Both the position numbers and the translations under genes were made by a program. A stretch of 64,000 nt of DNA, from NCBI GenBank assembly GCA_945870225.1, contig CAMBRF010000008.1, forward strand, positions 32,021-96,020, written 5' to 3'. Position 1 is the first letter of the stretch, and every line of letters begins with the position of its first letter. The stretch is from PVC group bacterium. GTDB lineage: Bacteria > Verrucomicrobiota > Kiritimatiellia > CAIKKV01 > CAITUY01. Below the pieces are notes generated by a model. The model saw only the letters and a list, made by a program, of their open reading frames with translations. It had not been told where the DNA came from and did no database searches. Positions 22,480 to 31,680 of this stretch are shown here, piece after piece.

Positions 22480-24594
22480 CTATCGTTCGTCCATTACACG
22501 CATCAGACGCACGATGGTCTGGTGATGGCCACTGGCATCGGCGTAGGGATTTCGCCAAACCTCGGCCAGTGCCCGAACGTGGGAGAGGACACCCTTGTCG
22601 GGCATCATGGGCACGTTCTTTGTCGTCTCAGCAAAAAGCAGGATCATAAAGTAGTTCTGCCCGGGGTGAACCAGTCCGCAGGTGTTCCGGAATATCGATT
22701 CCTGTTGAAGAAAAGTCTTTCCAGCCAGCGGGGTAATCCCGAACAGATTCGTGGCCTTTCCCCAACTCGAGAGTGTGTCAAAAGAACCGCTCATGGCAGT
22801 CAGGTTAGTAGCGAGATCGAACGCCTGATCCGAAGTCAAAGGAGGGCAAATTCCCGGCCCATCTGGATACTCGTTCACCGGCATTCCCTTAAAGACAGCC
22901 GCCATCGCCTCAGCATCACGTGTGTTCGGATTCAGCCGCCCTCTCACCAAGGTGTTACTCCCTACGTTGAAGTTGTCGAGAACTTTATCAATTGGGAACC
23001 ACCTGCCATCGTCACACAGTTTGATGGTACTCCACTTATCGAGAGACGTTGTGCCACGAACAAGATAGCTGAGCTCCGATGCGGTCTTCAGCGGACCATT
23101 CGCAACATACATCCGCTGATCTTGCTCAGCATAATCTGGATAGGCCGCTATGTATTTTTTTGTTTCGGAATTTATATCATTGAGCGACCCCGCAGCCGTG
23201 TAGGCTTTCCACTGCTTAGAAGTTGTGCTCCAGTTGAAGCGGGGGTCTACGCATTCGTCACCTTGCGCTACTGCTGTAATGCTCGTGCTACCGGAAAGAG
23301 ATTTCATGATTATCGGCGGGTTAGTGAAAGCAAAATAGTTGATCTTATTATATGGATACGGGGCAGAGTCCACAGGAACACCTCCCTGCAACACTTGTGC
23401 ACCAAGCCAAACACGCAACTGAACCGTAGTCGTATCCCCTGTCGGGCAGTAAGGTGTAGCTAGAGAAAACTCTTCCGCATAGGGCTTGGTCATATCGCCA
23501 CCAGCATCATAGGCGGACAACCACACTCTCCCACTAGCGGGATCAGTGCCTGATGGGACATACTTTGGCAGCGTACCGCCCATCCCTTCGATCTGAACAT
23601 CACAACGAATATCAAAATTTGACGGGTTGTTTCTGACAAACGGATAGAACCACTCTACGTTCACTTTTAGGACAGATCGCACCTGCCCTGATCTGAACTG
23701 CAGGAGGCTCGACACTTGCACTTCATTGATCATAGGAACGGCTTCCGTGCAGGGCGACGCGAGATCGCGAGGGATCGAATCGGCGTCAACATAGTCCAGA
23801 AGATTTGTAAAAATGAATCCTGCTTCCGTGGCCGGTATGCCACTGCGAATCAAGCCGTCAACGATATCCGTTTTTTTGCTTTCCAAAACCGTCTCATCCC
23901 CGGAAATGTCCACCATTTTATTCGTTGAAACGAACGCGGAATAGGTAACCAGACTTGCGGGTGCGCTCGCGAGTCCCCCTCCCGCATTGGTCCCCAGAGT
24001 AAGAAGCTCCTGCTGGGTCTCGTAGAAAGGACCGCCGACAAGCGCCGTGGCATCACTTACCTCCGGCAAATCGGCAATCTGGATTTCAGCGGAGTTCGTA
24101 CCCATCCCGCGCGCCAATCCGCCCGCATAATTCACATCCAACAATCCCGAACAGTTGAACACGATGTAACCCACCCGTCCCCGCTCTTCACCGGCATAGG
24201 TCACGGGAATCCAATTCGGAAGATTGGTGGCCGCGTTGAACAACGATTTTGGAATCCAATCGGAAACGGGAGGGTTGGTCACTCCAGTAATCGGCACCGA
24301 ACCAGGTGAAACAAGGATATCCGTACTCGGGTAAACGTTGTCGCCGGCTTGGTCAACCTCGATTGCGCCCATGGCCCGATTCAAAGCCACCGGCAACAAC
24401 TGACGAACCATCACGTCGCTTCGAAAGCCTCCCGCAGCCAGCCGCTCCGTCCGCATGAAAACGGCAAAGGTCACACCCAAAACCATCATAAGGGCAAGCA
24501 TGCCGATTACCAGGATGAGGGCCACACCGCTGCGCGGGTCGCTCTTCCAAACCGAGCCACTCCTACCCTCTTCAGCTCTGTCGACTATATTCAT
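22480..24594 (-). CDS. GspK/PulK-like large pseudopilus-associated protein
   Basis: A 704-residue protein with a single N-terminal membrane segment (about residues 24-46, GVALILVIGMLALMMVLGVTFA) in the style of GspK/PilX minor components, without FTLxE, followed by a ~650-residue external domain. ATG 24594 is chosen because GGAG lies 10 nt upstream; an in-frame TTG is 6 nt earlier. It is the last gene of the pseudopilin operon, the usual place of gspK after gspG-H-I-J. It is about twice the length of classical GspK. The tip function at the pseudopilus is inferred from position and N-terminus. Confidence 0.75.
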   Translation of the reverse strand: MNIVDRAEEGRSGSVWKSDPRSGVALILVIGMLALMMVLGVTFAVFMRTERLAAGGFRSDVMVRQLLPVALNRAMGAIEVDQAGDNVYPSTDILVSPGSVPITGVTNPPVSDWIPKSLFNAATNLPNWIPVTYAGEERGRVGYIVFNCSGLLDVNYAGGLARGMGTNSAEIQIADLPEVSDATALVGGPFYETQQELLTLGTNAGGGLASAPASLVTYSAFVSTNKMVDISGDETVLESKKTDIVDGLIRSGIPATEAGFIFTNLLDYVDADSIPRDLASPCTEAVPMINEVQVSSLLQFRSGQVRSVLKVNVEWFYPFVRNNPSNFDIRCDVQIEGMGGTLPKYVPSGTDPASGRVWLSAYDAGGDMTKPYAEEFSLATPYCPTGDTTTVQLRVWLGAQVLQGGVPVDSAPYPYNKINYFAFTNPPIIMKSLSGSTSITAVAQGDECVDPRFNWSTTSKQWKAYTAAGSLNDINSETKKYIAAYPDYAEQDQRMYVANGPLKTASELSYLVRGTTSLDKWSTIKLCDDGRWFPIDKVLDNFNVGSNTLVRGRLNPNTRDAEAMAAVFKGMPVNEYPDGPGICPPLTSDQAFDLATNLTAMSGSFDTLSSWGKATNLFGITPLAGKTFLQQESIFRNTCGLVHPGQNYFMILLFAETTKNVPMMPDKGVLSHVRALAEVWRNPYADASGHHQTIVRLMRVMDER

Positions 24595-24619
24595 CCGCAA
24601 GCATCTCCACTCATCGCAA

Positions 24620-25159
24620 TCACATCCGATACCTATCCCTGTTCACAAAATGAGCGCGAGATTCGTAGACGCCGTTCGTCAGGGTGACGCGAACATCCAC
24701 GAATAAGGGCAGGCCATCCGTAGTCGGGGCCACAAAGAACTTAAGTTCATCAATGTCATCCCCCATCTCTCCCGCCACGCCATCCACCATGGTACGACTC
24801 ACAATCTTTCCGGAAAGACTATACTCAATTTCATGGCGGCATGGCGTCGCGGGAGGAGTGGCCTCACCAAGAATGGTAAACTTGGCCGTACTTCCACCAT
24901 CCGACACATCAAATCCGTTTGTAACAGATTGGGACAGCTCCTGCGCCATGTAGTCAACCAAGGCCCGTCCCTCCATATTGACCTCGGCACGTTTAGTTCC
25001 GGAGTTCCAAGTTGAGTTGGCGCTCTGGAAAAAGAGCCCCACAATCATGACGATAACCATCAAAATCGTCATGGCCACCAAAAGCTCGATTATGGTAAAA
25101 CCGAATGAACAGTGAGCCCCGTTCCTGCCATCAATCCGGTCCTGTAATCCTCTCGCCAT
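24620..25159 (-). CDS. GspJ-like minor pseudopilin
   Basis: A 179-residue prepilin: FGFTIIELLVAM at 19-30 gives Gly20/Phe21 cleavage with Glu25 at +5. The hydrophobic helix is followed by EVNMEGRALVDYMAQELSQSV, typical of GspJ. ATG 25159 is preferred because earlier in-frame starts would overlap the upstream gene and lengthen the leader. Order after the GspH- and GspI-like genes supports the J assignment. Confidence 0.78.
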   Translation of the reverse strand: MARGLQDRIDGRNGAHCSFGFTIIELLVAMTILMVIVMIVGLFFQSANSTWNSGTKRAEVNMEGRALVDYMAQELSQSVTNGFDVSDGGSTAKFTILGEATPPATPCRHEIEYSLSGKIVSRTMVDGVAGEMGDDIDELKFFVAPTTDGLPLFVDVRVTLTNGVYESRAHFVNRDRYRM

Positions 25160-25179
25160 TGTCCTTGACCTCTTGCCGT

Positions 25180-25686
25180 TTACGGCCCTCTGAATATAAA
25201 CTCCGTGTAGGAAACCGCTTGTGGCTCGAAGGCTCCATATTGGCCGTCGCACACTTCCAGCGTCGCGGAGTGAGCGATCGGATCCACGCTCAATTTGTAC
25301 CGGAGCCAGTCTTTGCCATCGGGGAATTGAATTTCTACGGCGGTACTACTTAGTTCTGCATCTGTTCTCGTCCCCCCCTTAGACAAGACGCCTTTAACGA
25401 TGCTATTCGTAAACTTACCCGGCGTGTTCCAATCGGTCCAATTGGTAAGCGTCACCGAGTTTCCTCGTAATCCATTCATGACGCTTTCAGTAAAAAGACC
25501 ACAACGCGTATCCGCCGTGCTCTCCTCCGCTGAACGAAGTCCCGAGGGCAACAGGCCGAATATTGGAAGGAGCCCCAACCCGAGCACGAGCACCGCAAGG
25601 CATACTTCGATCAGGCTGAACCCAGCGCTGAGACTCTTGGATGCTGCCATTCGATCATTGATGGACACTGCCACATCATGGCTCAT
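25180..25686 (-). CDS. GspI-like minor pseudopilin
   Basis: A 168-residue prepilin: AGFSLIEVCLAVLVLGLGLLP at 21-41 gives Gly22/Phe23 cleavage with Glu27 at +5. The FSLIEV(L) form is typical of GspI/PilV. Its ATG overlaps the stop of the GspH-like gene (ATGA at 25683-25686), fixing the start and implying coupling. The 20-bp gap to the next gene shows a tight operon. Confidence 0.8.
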   Translation of the reverse strand: MSHDVAVSINDRMAASKSLSAGFSLIEVCLAVLVLGLGLLPIFGLLPSGLRSAEESTADTRCGLFTESVMNGLRGNSVTLTNWTDWNTPGKFTNSIVKGVLSKGGTRTDAELSSTAVEIQFPDGKDWLRYKLSVDPIAHSATLEVCDGQYGAFEPQAVSYTEFIFRGP

Positions 25687-26204
25687 GGCGGTACCTTTGT
25701 AACCCCGGTCAGCAGCCAAACATCAATGGCCTGCGACATTCCGCCCAAAGCCTTTTCCTGAACCACAATGGTTGCCTTCCCCACCGATCCGCCAACCGCT
25801 CCGGAAGAAGCAAATCGTATGCTTGGGGGCGTTCCTGAAATACCCGTGAAGGGCAACTTGAACTCAACGGCAGGCGAGAGCATAACTTCGCCATGGACAA
25901 GATTGGACGAACCTCCCCTGATGCTCAAGACCTGCATGCTGTTTGTCCCTGCCACTTGAATAAATTTAATGACCACATTGCAGCGCTTGGTGACGGCCTG
26001 CTGCCGTGCCAGCATTAAAGTGGTCCGCACGCTGTTGACAGCCCCTCGCAGTTCGGCGCCACGCCGGATCCCGAGAAAACCCGCCACACCAATGCTCATC
26101 AACAAAACCATAATCCCCATGACAATCAACAGTTCCAACAGCGTGAAACCGAAGCGACTCCTGCACGTTTTTTGTCGCATGGAAACTTGGTTTCTCAGCA
26201 TCAT
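25683..26204 (-). CDS. GspH/FimT-like minor pseudopilin
   Basis: A 173-residue prepilin: FGFTLLELLIVMGIMVLL gives Gly19/Phe20 cleavage with Glu24 at +5. The following region (LRGAVNSVRTTLMLARQQAVTKRCNVVI) matches the GspH/FimT pattern of a long helix leading to a beta-sheet domain. AAGGAT lies 6 nt upstream of the ATG at 26204. Confidence 0.82.
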   Translation of the reverse strand: MMLRNQVSMRQKTCRSRFGFTLLELLIVMGIMVLLMSIGVAGFLGIRRGAELRGAVNSVRTTLMLARQQAVTKRCNVVIKFIQVAGTNSMQVLSIRGGSSNLVHGEVMLSPAVEFKLPFTGISGTPPSIRFASSGAVGGSVGKATIVVQEKALGGMSQAIDVWLLTGVTKVPP

Positions 26205-26256
26205 TTCAATCCTTGCTCCACCGCAGTTTTGTTCAGAGCCTCATCGCGGATCCGGC

Positions 26257-26766
26257 TTATTGCATCGCGCTGATCTCGTCACCTGTTCCGGCTCGACCAT
26301 CCGGCCCGACCGAAGATACTGTGACGCAATTACCGGTAACATCAATGGAAATGACATACGCCATGTTGGAGATGAAACCATCTCGAAGCGTATATTCCGT
26401 CGTGTTCGTAAGCTCCACGAAGTTTATACCTCGTGGATTCCCAGGGGCGATTAATGTGGCAACAACCAATTTATTGTTGTTCGACCATGATCCGCCCGTT
26501 ACCGGACTGAGAGGCCACTCCTTGCATTCCATATGGTAGTTGCGGATCGCCGTGGCCAGTGTCCTGGTTTCAGCTTCCACCCGCCTGATTTGCGCCCTCT
26601 TCTTAAGCCCCGACAATGACGGCAACAGGATGCCGATCAGAATGCCTATAATGGCGATCACCACCAGAAGTTCAAGCAGCGTAAACCCACGCCGCCCCAC
26701 CGCGTTTCCAGCACCTGGCTGCCGGAGGGTGGATTTTGTCACACGACTACTCCCAGCTTTTGACAT
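26257..26766 (-). CDS. GspG-like major pseudopilin
   Basis: A 169-residue prepilin: RRGFTLLELLVVIAIIGILIG gives Gly27/Phe28 cleavage with Glu32 at +5. The C-terminus SVGPDGRAGTGDEI matches the Asp-rich, calcium-binding end of GspG, which suggests the major subunit. Adjacent ATGs at 26769 and 26766 are both usable; the start overlaps the end of the preceding gene by about 20 bp. Confidence 0.8.
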   Translation of the reverse strand: MSKAGSSRVTKSTLRQPGAGNAVGRRGFTLLELLVVIAIIGILIGILLPSLSGLKKRAQIRRVEAETRTLATAIRNYHMECKEWPLSPVTGGSWSNNNKLVVATLIAPGNPRGINFVELTNTTEYTLRDGFISNMAYVISIDVTGNCVTVSSVGPDGRAGTGDEISAMQ

Positions 26767-27271
26767 CATCCTTATCATCTCCGATATCCTTGCCTTTCGA
26801 CCATGCGGCGACCGAACGGTAAAAGGGCACACCATACGGAGTCACCATGCTGGTGCCCAAATTAACCCGGTACGCATGATCATCGCTTGTCGGGACTTTT
26901 GGGGAATACCAGGGATCGATAAAGGATCCATTGTTATTAGTCGATCCCCGGTCAAAGTCCATGTAGGTGACGCCCTTTGTATTATTGCCCTCAAGAAACA
27001 GGCGCGGCCCATTTAGCATCAGGCTCGGTCCTGCATCATACGGAGGCACCGAGCCACCGCCCGTCCCCCCGCCACTCGCGATTGACCAGCTCCTGTAATC
27101 GGACAACACCGCCTTCCAGGCCACTTCCAGCTGCTTGACCTCCGCCTTGGCCTTCGTTTTCTTGGCGACATTCTGGGCTATAGTAAACGCCGGGAACAAT
27201 AGCCCTGCCAGCAGCATGATGATGGCAATCACCACCAGAAGTTCGATCAGCGTAAATGCGCATTTCTTCAT
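26747..27271 (-). CDS. Prepilin-type (pseudopilin) protein
   Basis: A 174-residue protein with a very short leader, MKKCAFTLIELLVVIAIIML: cleavage after Ala5 (Ala in place of Gly at -1), Glu10 at +5. The TKAKAEVKQLEVAWKAVLSDY stretch is GspG-like, but the calcium-type C-terminus is not evident. It is probably a second GspG-class subunit. No strong ribosome site is visible before the ATG. Confidence 0.78.
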   Translation of the reverse strand: MKKCAFTLIELLVVIAIIMLLAGLLFPAFTIAQNVAKKTKAKAEVKQLEVAWKAVLSDYRSWSIASGGGTGGGSVPPYDAGPSLMLNGPRLFLEGNNTKGVTYMDFDRGSTNNNGSFIDPWYSPKVPTSDDHAYRVNLGTSMVTPYGVPFYRSVAAWSKGKDIGDDKDDVKSWE

Positions 27272-27301
27272 GTGCGTTATATCCCACTACAGAACGGGTA
27301 T

Positions 27302-27910
27302 CTACTCGTCCGAGGTTACCTCAATTGTCTTTCCGCTACCGCTGGACCACAGCCGATATCGCTGGAAGGAGGAAGTGGGATCCAAGGACAAGCATTGATA
27401 CCCGATGTCAGCACCCCATGCGTCCTTTATGGTCGAGGATGAATTGGTCCAAATGACCACGGCAAAACCAATCTTGTTGGAATGCACTGCTCCGCCTGGA
27501 GACTTAAGACTAGGATTATTCAAGTAATGCTGCCAGGCATTGCAGGCCGCATCCTCGTTGTGTTTTGGCCCGTAAAAAATGTAATAGCAAAGACCTGTTT
27601 TATAGCCCATATCGGGAGGAATAGCCGGCAGGCTGGAGGCGGATGTGGCTTCATACTCGTAGTACACCCCGTCTACCGGAGGATAGACGCCGTAGACGGA
27701 ATAATACGCAGCCAGGGCATTTTTTACCTGCTCCAACGTCCGGATGGTCTGCGCGGCACCTGTCTTTCGGTTCGCGAGCGACATCACCTTGAGAGAGATC
27801 CCCACCAAAACGAGAATAATCGACACAACAATCAGCAACTCGATCAAGGTGAACGCCAACCGTACGCTCTTGAGTTCCCATGTCCTCGGAAATATCTTAT
27901 GCCTGTTCAT
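27302..27910 (-). CDS. Prepilin-type (pseudopilin) protein, first gene of the pilin operon
   Basis: A 202-residue protein: LAFTLIELLIVVSIILVLVG gives Ala19/Phe20 cleavage with Glu24 at +5. The GspG-like helix continues to AAQTIRTLEQVKNALAAYYSVYGVYPP. GGAGG lies 6 nt before the ATG at 27910, making it preferable to a GTG at 27931. A near-consensus promoter lies just upstream. Confidence 0.82.
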   Translation of the reverse strand: MNRHKIFPRTWELKSVRLAFTLIELLIVVSIILVLVGISLKVMSLANRKTGAAQTIRTLEQVKNALAAYYSVYGVYPPVDGVYYEYEATSASSLPAIPPDMGYKTGLCYYIFYGPKHNEDAACNAWQHYLNNPSLKSPGGAVHSNKIGFAVVIWTNSSSTIKDAWGADIGYQCLSLDPTSSFQRYRLWSSGSGKTIEVTSDE

Positions 27911-27944
27911 TTTGGGCCTCCAGTTGAACACCCCTTAGGTCTCA

Positions 27945-27973
27945 AGTATACTTTTCGCACACGCCTTGGTCAA
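27945..27973 (-). promoter_or_regulatory. Sigma70-type promoter of the pseudopilin operon
   Basis: On the reverse strand TTGACC (27973-27968) and TATACT (27950-27945) are 17 bp apart. The predicted start is about 30 nt before the first pilin ATG. This is the best promoter seen in the window. It would allow the pilin genes to be expressed separately from gspF. Confidence 0.75.
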
Positions 27974-27992
27974 TATGGGAACAGTGCCCACG

Positions 27993-29291
27993 CTACAGAC
28001 TCCCGATAATTGCAACCAGTGGCATAAACATGGCAATAACGATCGTCCCTACCACCACGGCCAGGAAAATGATCATAATCGGCTCAATAACCGATGTCAT
28101 GGCTTCCACAGCCGTGTCCACTTCGTCATCGTAATTCTCAGCCACCTTCATCAGCATCTCCGGAAGGGCGCCCGTTTCCTCTCCCACCTGGATCATGCTG
28201 ACGACCATGGCCGGAAAGACCCCTGAAGCTTCAAGCGGCGACACGATCGTCTCGCCCTCCTTCACGCTGTCATGCACCTGAGCAATGGCCGTCGCCAATA
28301 CGGCATTATTGGTCACATCCCGGACGATGTTCAACGCCTGAAGGATGGGCACCCCGCCGGTCATCAGGGTCCCGAGCGTTCGCGTGAAGTTGGCTATAGC
28401 CGTTTTGCGCACCATCTGGCCGAAAATGGGGGCTTTCAGTTTTACGACATCCAGTATCCTGCGCCCGCGTTCTGTCTTTCCCAGAAAACGGAAAACGAAT
28501 ACGAACGCAATGATCCCCCCCAGTAAGTACAGCCCGTTATGAGCCACTAGATCGCTGAAGCCTATCACCATCCGCGTCAGGGGTGGCAACTCCTTCCCTT
28601 GCAGTAGATCCGTGAAAATCTCCTTAAATTTTGGGATTACAAACACCATAAGTACGCCCAGAATCACAAGGGCCATCACCATGACCACAATCGGGTAAAC
28701 CATCGCTCCACGGACCTTGTTGCGGATTTTCTGGCTCTTTTCCATGAACTCCGCCAGACGGGTCAGCACCGTATTCAGCGCACCGGAGGCCTCGCCCGCC
28801 TTGACCATGTTGACATAGAACATGCTGAACACTTTGGGATATTGAGCCAGGGCCTCGGCAAAGGTGCTGCCGCTTTCAACCGACTCGGCCATGCCGATAA
28901 TCGCCGCATGCAACTGCGGGTTCTTCTCCTGACGCTGCAGGACATGCAGCCCGCGCAACAAAGGCAGACCAGCCTCCACCAGCGTCGCCAGCTGCCTTGT
29001 AAAGACCATCAGCAATTTGGTCTTGATCCGGCCCTGGAACATGGTCCCCAAAAACGACGGCAGTTTGATCTCCGCCTGCAATCCACCCTTGCCTTTGGAT
29101 GCGGCCGCCTTGTTCCCTGCGGCACCGGGTCCCTTCGGGGTCCCGCGCCCCCCGCGGAGGTCCACGATACTGGTCGGGAATAGCCCCTTGTCCTTGACCG
29201 CAGCAACGGCACGGGCTTCGTTCTCAGCATCCAGAACGCCTTCCACTTCGCGTCCTTTTGAGTCCATGGCGACGTATCGGAACTTCGGCAT
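27993..29291 (-). CDS. gspF: Type II secretion/type IV pilus inner-membrane platform protein GspF/PilC
   Basis: A 432-residue polytopic platform protein that transfers motion from the assembly ATPase to the growing pseudopilus. The N-terminal domain begins MPKFRYVAMDSKGREVEG, and two T2SSF domains follow at about residues 100-225 and 300-425, with matching motifs FTRQLATLVEAGLPLL and FTRTLGTLMTGGVPIL. GGAG lies 7 nt before the ATG. A Gly/Lys/Ala-rich linker (about 45-75) is atypical. The matching ATPase (GspE/PilB) and secretin are not in the window. PilC of a type IV pilus cannot be excluded. Confidence 0.92.
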   Translation of the reverse strand: MPKFRYVAMDSKGREVEGVLDAENEARAVAAVKDKGLFPTSIVDLRGGRGTPKGPGAAGNKAAASKGKGGLQAEIKLPSFLGTMFQGRIKTKLLMVFTRQLATLVEAGLPLLRGLHVLQRQEKNPQLHAAIIGMAESVESGSTFAEALAQYPKVFSMFYVNMVKAGEASGALNTVLTRLAEFMEKSQKIRNKVRGAMVYPIVVMVMALVILGVLMVFVIPKFKEIFTDLLQGKELPPLTRMVIGFSDLVAHNGLYLLGGIIAFVFVFRFLGKTERGRRILDVVKLKAPIFGQMVRKTAIANFTRTLGTLMTGGVPILQALNIVRDVTNNAVLATAIAQVHDSVKEGETIVSPLEASGVFPAMVVSMIQVGEETGALPEMLMKVAENYDDEVDTAVEAMTSVIEPIMIIFLAVVVGTIVIAMFMPLVAIIGSL

Positions 29292-29417
29292 AAAGGGTCT
29301 CCATTAGGTACGGTTTCAATCTAGAACCGGCAACTCCCAGATGCAAGCACGGATTGGATCCAGGACAACGGGACGGGGGGACATTTACCCCCGCAGACGG
29401 CGTGGGCAGGCGGGGCT

Positions 29418-29453
29418 ACAAAAAAACAACCCGCCGGGAACACCGGCGGGTTA
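29418..29453 (-). terminator. Intrinsic terminator of the ribosomal superoperon
   Basis: On the reverse strand a GC-rich stem (CCGCCGG/CCGGCGG with flanking AA/TT pairs) is followed by GTTTTTTTG. It begins about 27 nt after the rplQ stop codon and separates the superoperon from gspF. Confidence 0.92.
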
Positions 29454-29479
29454 TCGATCAACATAAGCTATCGGAACAC

Positions 29480-29917
29480 TCAGGCGTCCTTCTTGGAATC
29501 CGCCTTCTCATCCGGCTTGGCCACTTCGTCCTCTTTGGGCTTCCGGCGCTTATCAATCCGGGCGAGATCCACCCACTCCAGAACAGCCATTTCCGAACCG
29601 TCGCTGCCCCGCTTACCCAACTTGATGATACGCGTATAACCGCCCTTGCGATCCTTATACTGTGGCGCGATCGACTCAAAGAGCTTCGTAACATGTTTTC
29701 TCTGCCGAAGCTTGGACAGGGCTGAACGCCGGGCGGACAAGGTCCCGCTTTTGGCCAGCGTCACCATTTTCTCCGCCAACGTCCGTGTCAGCCTGGCTTT
29801 TGGCAACGTGGTCTGGATCCTCTGCTCCTCGATGAAATTGCACACCATCGAGCTGAGCAGCGCTTTACGTCCATCCGCCGTCCGGCCAAGTTTAACCGTA
29901 TTCTTTCTGTGTCGCAT
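29480..29917 (-). CDS. rplQ: 50S ribosomal protein L17
   Basis: L17 of the large subunit, near the exit tunnel. The conserved start MRHRKNTVKLGRTADGRKAL is present, followed by TTLPKARLTRTLAEKMVTLAK. At 145 residues it is longer than the ~120-residue core because of a charged Lys/Asp/Glu-rich C-terminal tail (last ~30 residues), probably disordered. Last gene of the operon, as usual after rpoA. Confidence 0.98.
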   Translation of the reverse strand: MRHRKNTVKLGRTADGRKALLSSMVCNFIEEQRIQTTLPKARLTRTLAEKMVTLAKSGTLSARRSALSKLRQRKHVTKLFESIAPQYKDRKGGYTRIIKLGKRGSDGSEMAVLEWVDLARIDKRRKPKEDEVAKPDEKADSKKDA

Positions 29918-29946
29918 TGCAAACCCCCGATCATTCCGCGAAAGGC

Positions 29947-30969
29947 TTAGGCCTTCTCTTTGGCCGCATCCTGGGCCTTCAAGGCCTTCAGCACTTCGTC
30001 GTCAAATTTAACGCCCAAGCCCAAACCGAGCTCGGACAGTTTGGCCTTGATTTCATTCAGTGATTTCTTGCCGAAGTTCCGGTACTTCAGCATTTCCGCC
30101 TCGCTCTTCTGAGCCAACTGCCCCACGGTCGTGATGTTGGCGTTGTTCAAGCAGTTCGCCGCACGAACACTGAGTTCGATCTCATTGACACTCATGTTGA
30201 GGGTCTTGAGTATCTGCTCCCGCTCCAGGTCGACCTGCTTGCCAGTATCTTCAAACTCAACCACATCCTTGTCGTAATCGACAAACACGTCAAGATGATG
30301 ACGAAGGATAGCCGATGAAACCGTCAGGGCATCGTCCGGCGTAATACGCCCATCCGTCGTGATCTCGATGATGAGTTTATCGTAGTCGGTCCGCTGGCCC
30401 ACCCGCGTGTTTTCTACCGCGAAATTGACACGCTTGACGGGGGAGAATATCGAGTCGATCGGAATGCGTCCGATCTCCTGGTTTTCCTTCTTGTTCCAGT
30501 CAGCGGGACAGAATCCGCGACCGACACGCACCTCCAGAACAGCATCGATGACCCCATCATTCGCGAGTGTCGCAATATGCAGGTCCGGGTTCAAAACCTC
30601 AACCGTGCCATCCGTCTGAATGTCGCCCGCCTTCACAACGCCCGGCCCCTTGACCTTGATGGTCAACAGCCGTGCCTCGCGAGACTGCATCTTCAGCAGC
30701 ACTTTTTTGAAGTTAAGAATAATGTCGGTCATGTCCTCGACAACGCCGGGCAAAGCGCAAAATTCATGCGGCGCGCCCTCAACGCGGACGGATGAAATCG
30801 CGGCGCCTTCCAGCGACGACAACAACACGCGCCGTAATGAATTCCCAATGGTCCGCCCGTACCCCACTTCCAACGGCTCTGCGACGAACCGGGCAAACGT
30901 CGGCGTGGCCCCGGCCTCATCCTTGATCAGCCGCTTCGGCATCTCGAATCTGCTCAGTCTGATTGGCAT
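29947..30969 (-). CDS. rpoA: DNA-directed RNA polymerase subunit alpha
   Basis: Assembly platform for RNA polymerase. The N-terminal dimerisation domain has YGRTIGNSLRRVLLSS, the DGVIDAVLEVRVGRGF region and a NFAVENTRVGQRTDYDKL stretch. The alpha-CTD with two helix-hairpin-helix motifs (LSVRAANCLNNANITTVGQL and RNFGKKSLNEIKAKL) covers about residues 255-325. At 340 residues it is the normal length. Its place between rpsD and rplQ is the classical alpha operon order. Confidence 0.99.
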   Translation of the reverse strand: MPIRLSRFEMPKRLIKDEAGATPTFARFVAEPLEVGYGRTIGNSLRRVLLSSLEGAAISSVRVEGAPHEFCALPGVVEDMTDIILNFKKVLLKMQSREARLLTIKVKGPGVVKAGDIQTDGTVEVLNPDLHIATLANDGVIDAVLEVRVGRGFCPADWNKKENQEIGRIPIDSIFSPVKRVNFAVENTRVGQRTDYDKLIIEITTDGRITPDDALTVSSAILRHHLDVFVDYDKDVVEFEDTGKQVDLEREQILKTLNMSVNEIELSVRAANCLNNANITTVGQLAQKSEAEMLKYRNFGKKSLNEIKAKLSELGLGLGVKFDDEVLKALKAQDAAKEKA

Positions 30970-31017
30970 AGTTTAGTCCTTCCGGAAAAAATGCCACCGC
31001 CTGCGCGGTGCGCTAGC

Positions 31018-31644
31018 TTACTTGGAGTACAACTCAACGATCAATTGTTCGTTCACAAACGGCGCGATTTCTTCGCGTGTGGGAATCTTCAACACCTCGC
31101 CCCGCAAGGCATCCTTGTCAATGTAGAGCCAGGGCGAAAGCTCACGGCTCGCCGCATCCATGGAGCGCTTGACGGCGTCCTGACTTTGCTTACGGCTCTT
31201 GGTGTCAATCTTGTCACCCACCTTGAGTTCCATGGAGGGCACATCGGCACGCCGGCCATTCACGGTGAAATGCCCGTGCAGGACCAACTGACGGGCCGCC
31301 CTGCGGGACGGCGCAAATCCGAGCCGGTACACGAGATTATCCAGACGCATTTCCAGCATCTGCAGCAGCATCTCACCGGTCACGCCACGCTTAAGTGAAG
31401 CGCGTTGGTAGAAAAGCCGGAACTGACCTTCCCGAAGGCCGTAGAAACGCCGCATGCGCTGCTTTTCCCGCAACTGCAGACCGTACTCCGTCGACTTCTT
31501 GGAGGGACGCGCACCATGCATCCCCGGAGCCGGACGTCCCGTTTCCACGGGACACTTCGCCATCCGGCAGCGATCCCCTTTCAGAAACAGCTTCATGCCT
31601 TCACGGCGACACAGCCGACAGGCTGGTCCTGTATATCTGCCCAT
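31018..31644 (-). CDS. rpsD: 30S ribosomal protein S4
   Basis: Primary 16S rRNA-binding protein of 208 residues with an S4 RNA-binding domain (about residues 98-160, RLDNLVYRLGFAPSRRAARQLVLHGHF). C9, C12, C26 and C31 form the zinc-binding N-terminus of the C+ form. In many bacteria S4 represses the alpha operon by binding its leader; no such pseudoknot was searched for here. Confidence 0.99.
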   Translation of the reverse strand: MGRYTGPACRLCRREGMKLFLKGDRCRMAKCPVETGRPAPGMHGARPSKKSTEYGLQLREKQRMRRFYGLREGQFRLFYQRASLKRGVTGEMLLQMLEMRLDNLVYRLGFAPSRRAARQLVLHGHFTVNGRRADVPSMELKVGDKIDTKSRKQSQDAVKRSMDAASRELSPWLYIDKDALRGEVLKIPTREEIAPFVNEQLIVELYSK

Positions 31645-31680
31645 TCGAATTCTCCTGTTCGTTCAAAAAATAGCCAACGG

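Noticed and set aside
22468..23463. 331-codon forward open frame
   Set aside because: Antisense to the GspK-like gene, with no ribosome site or domain.
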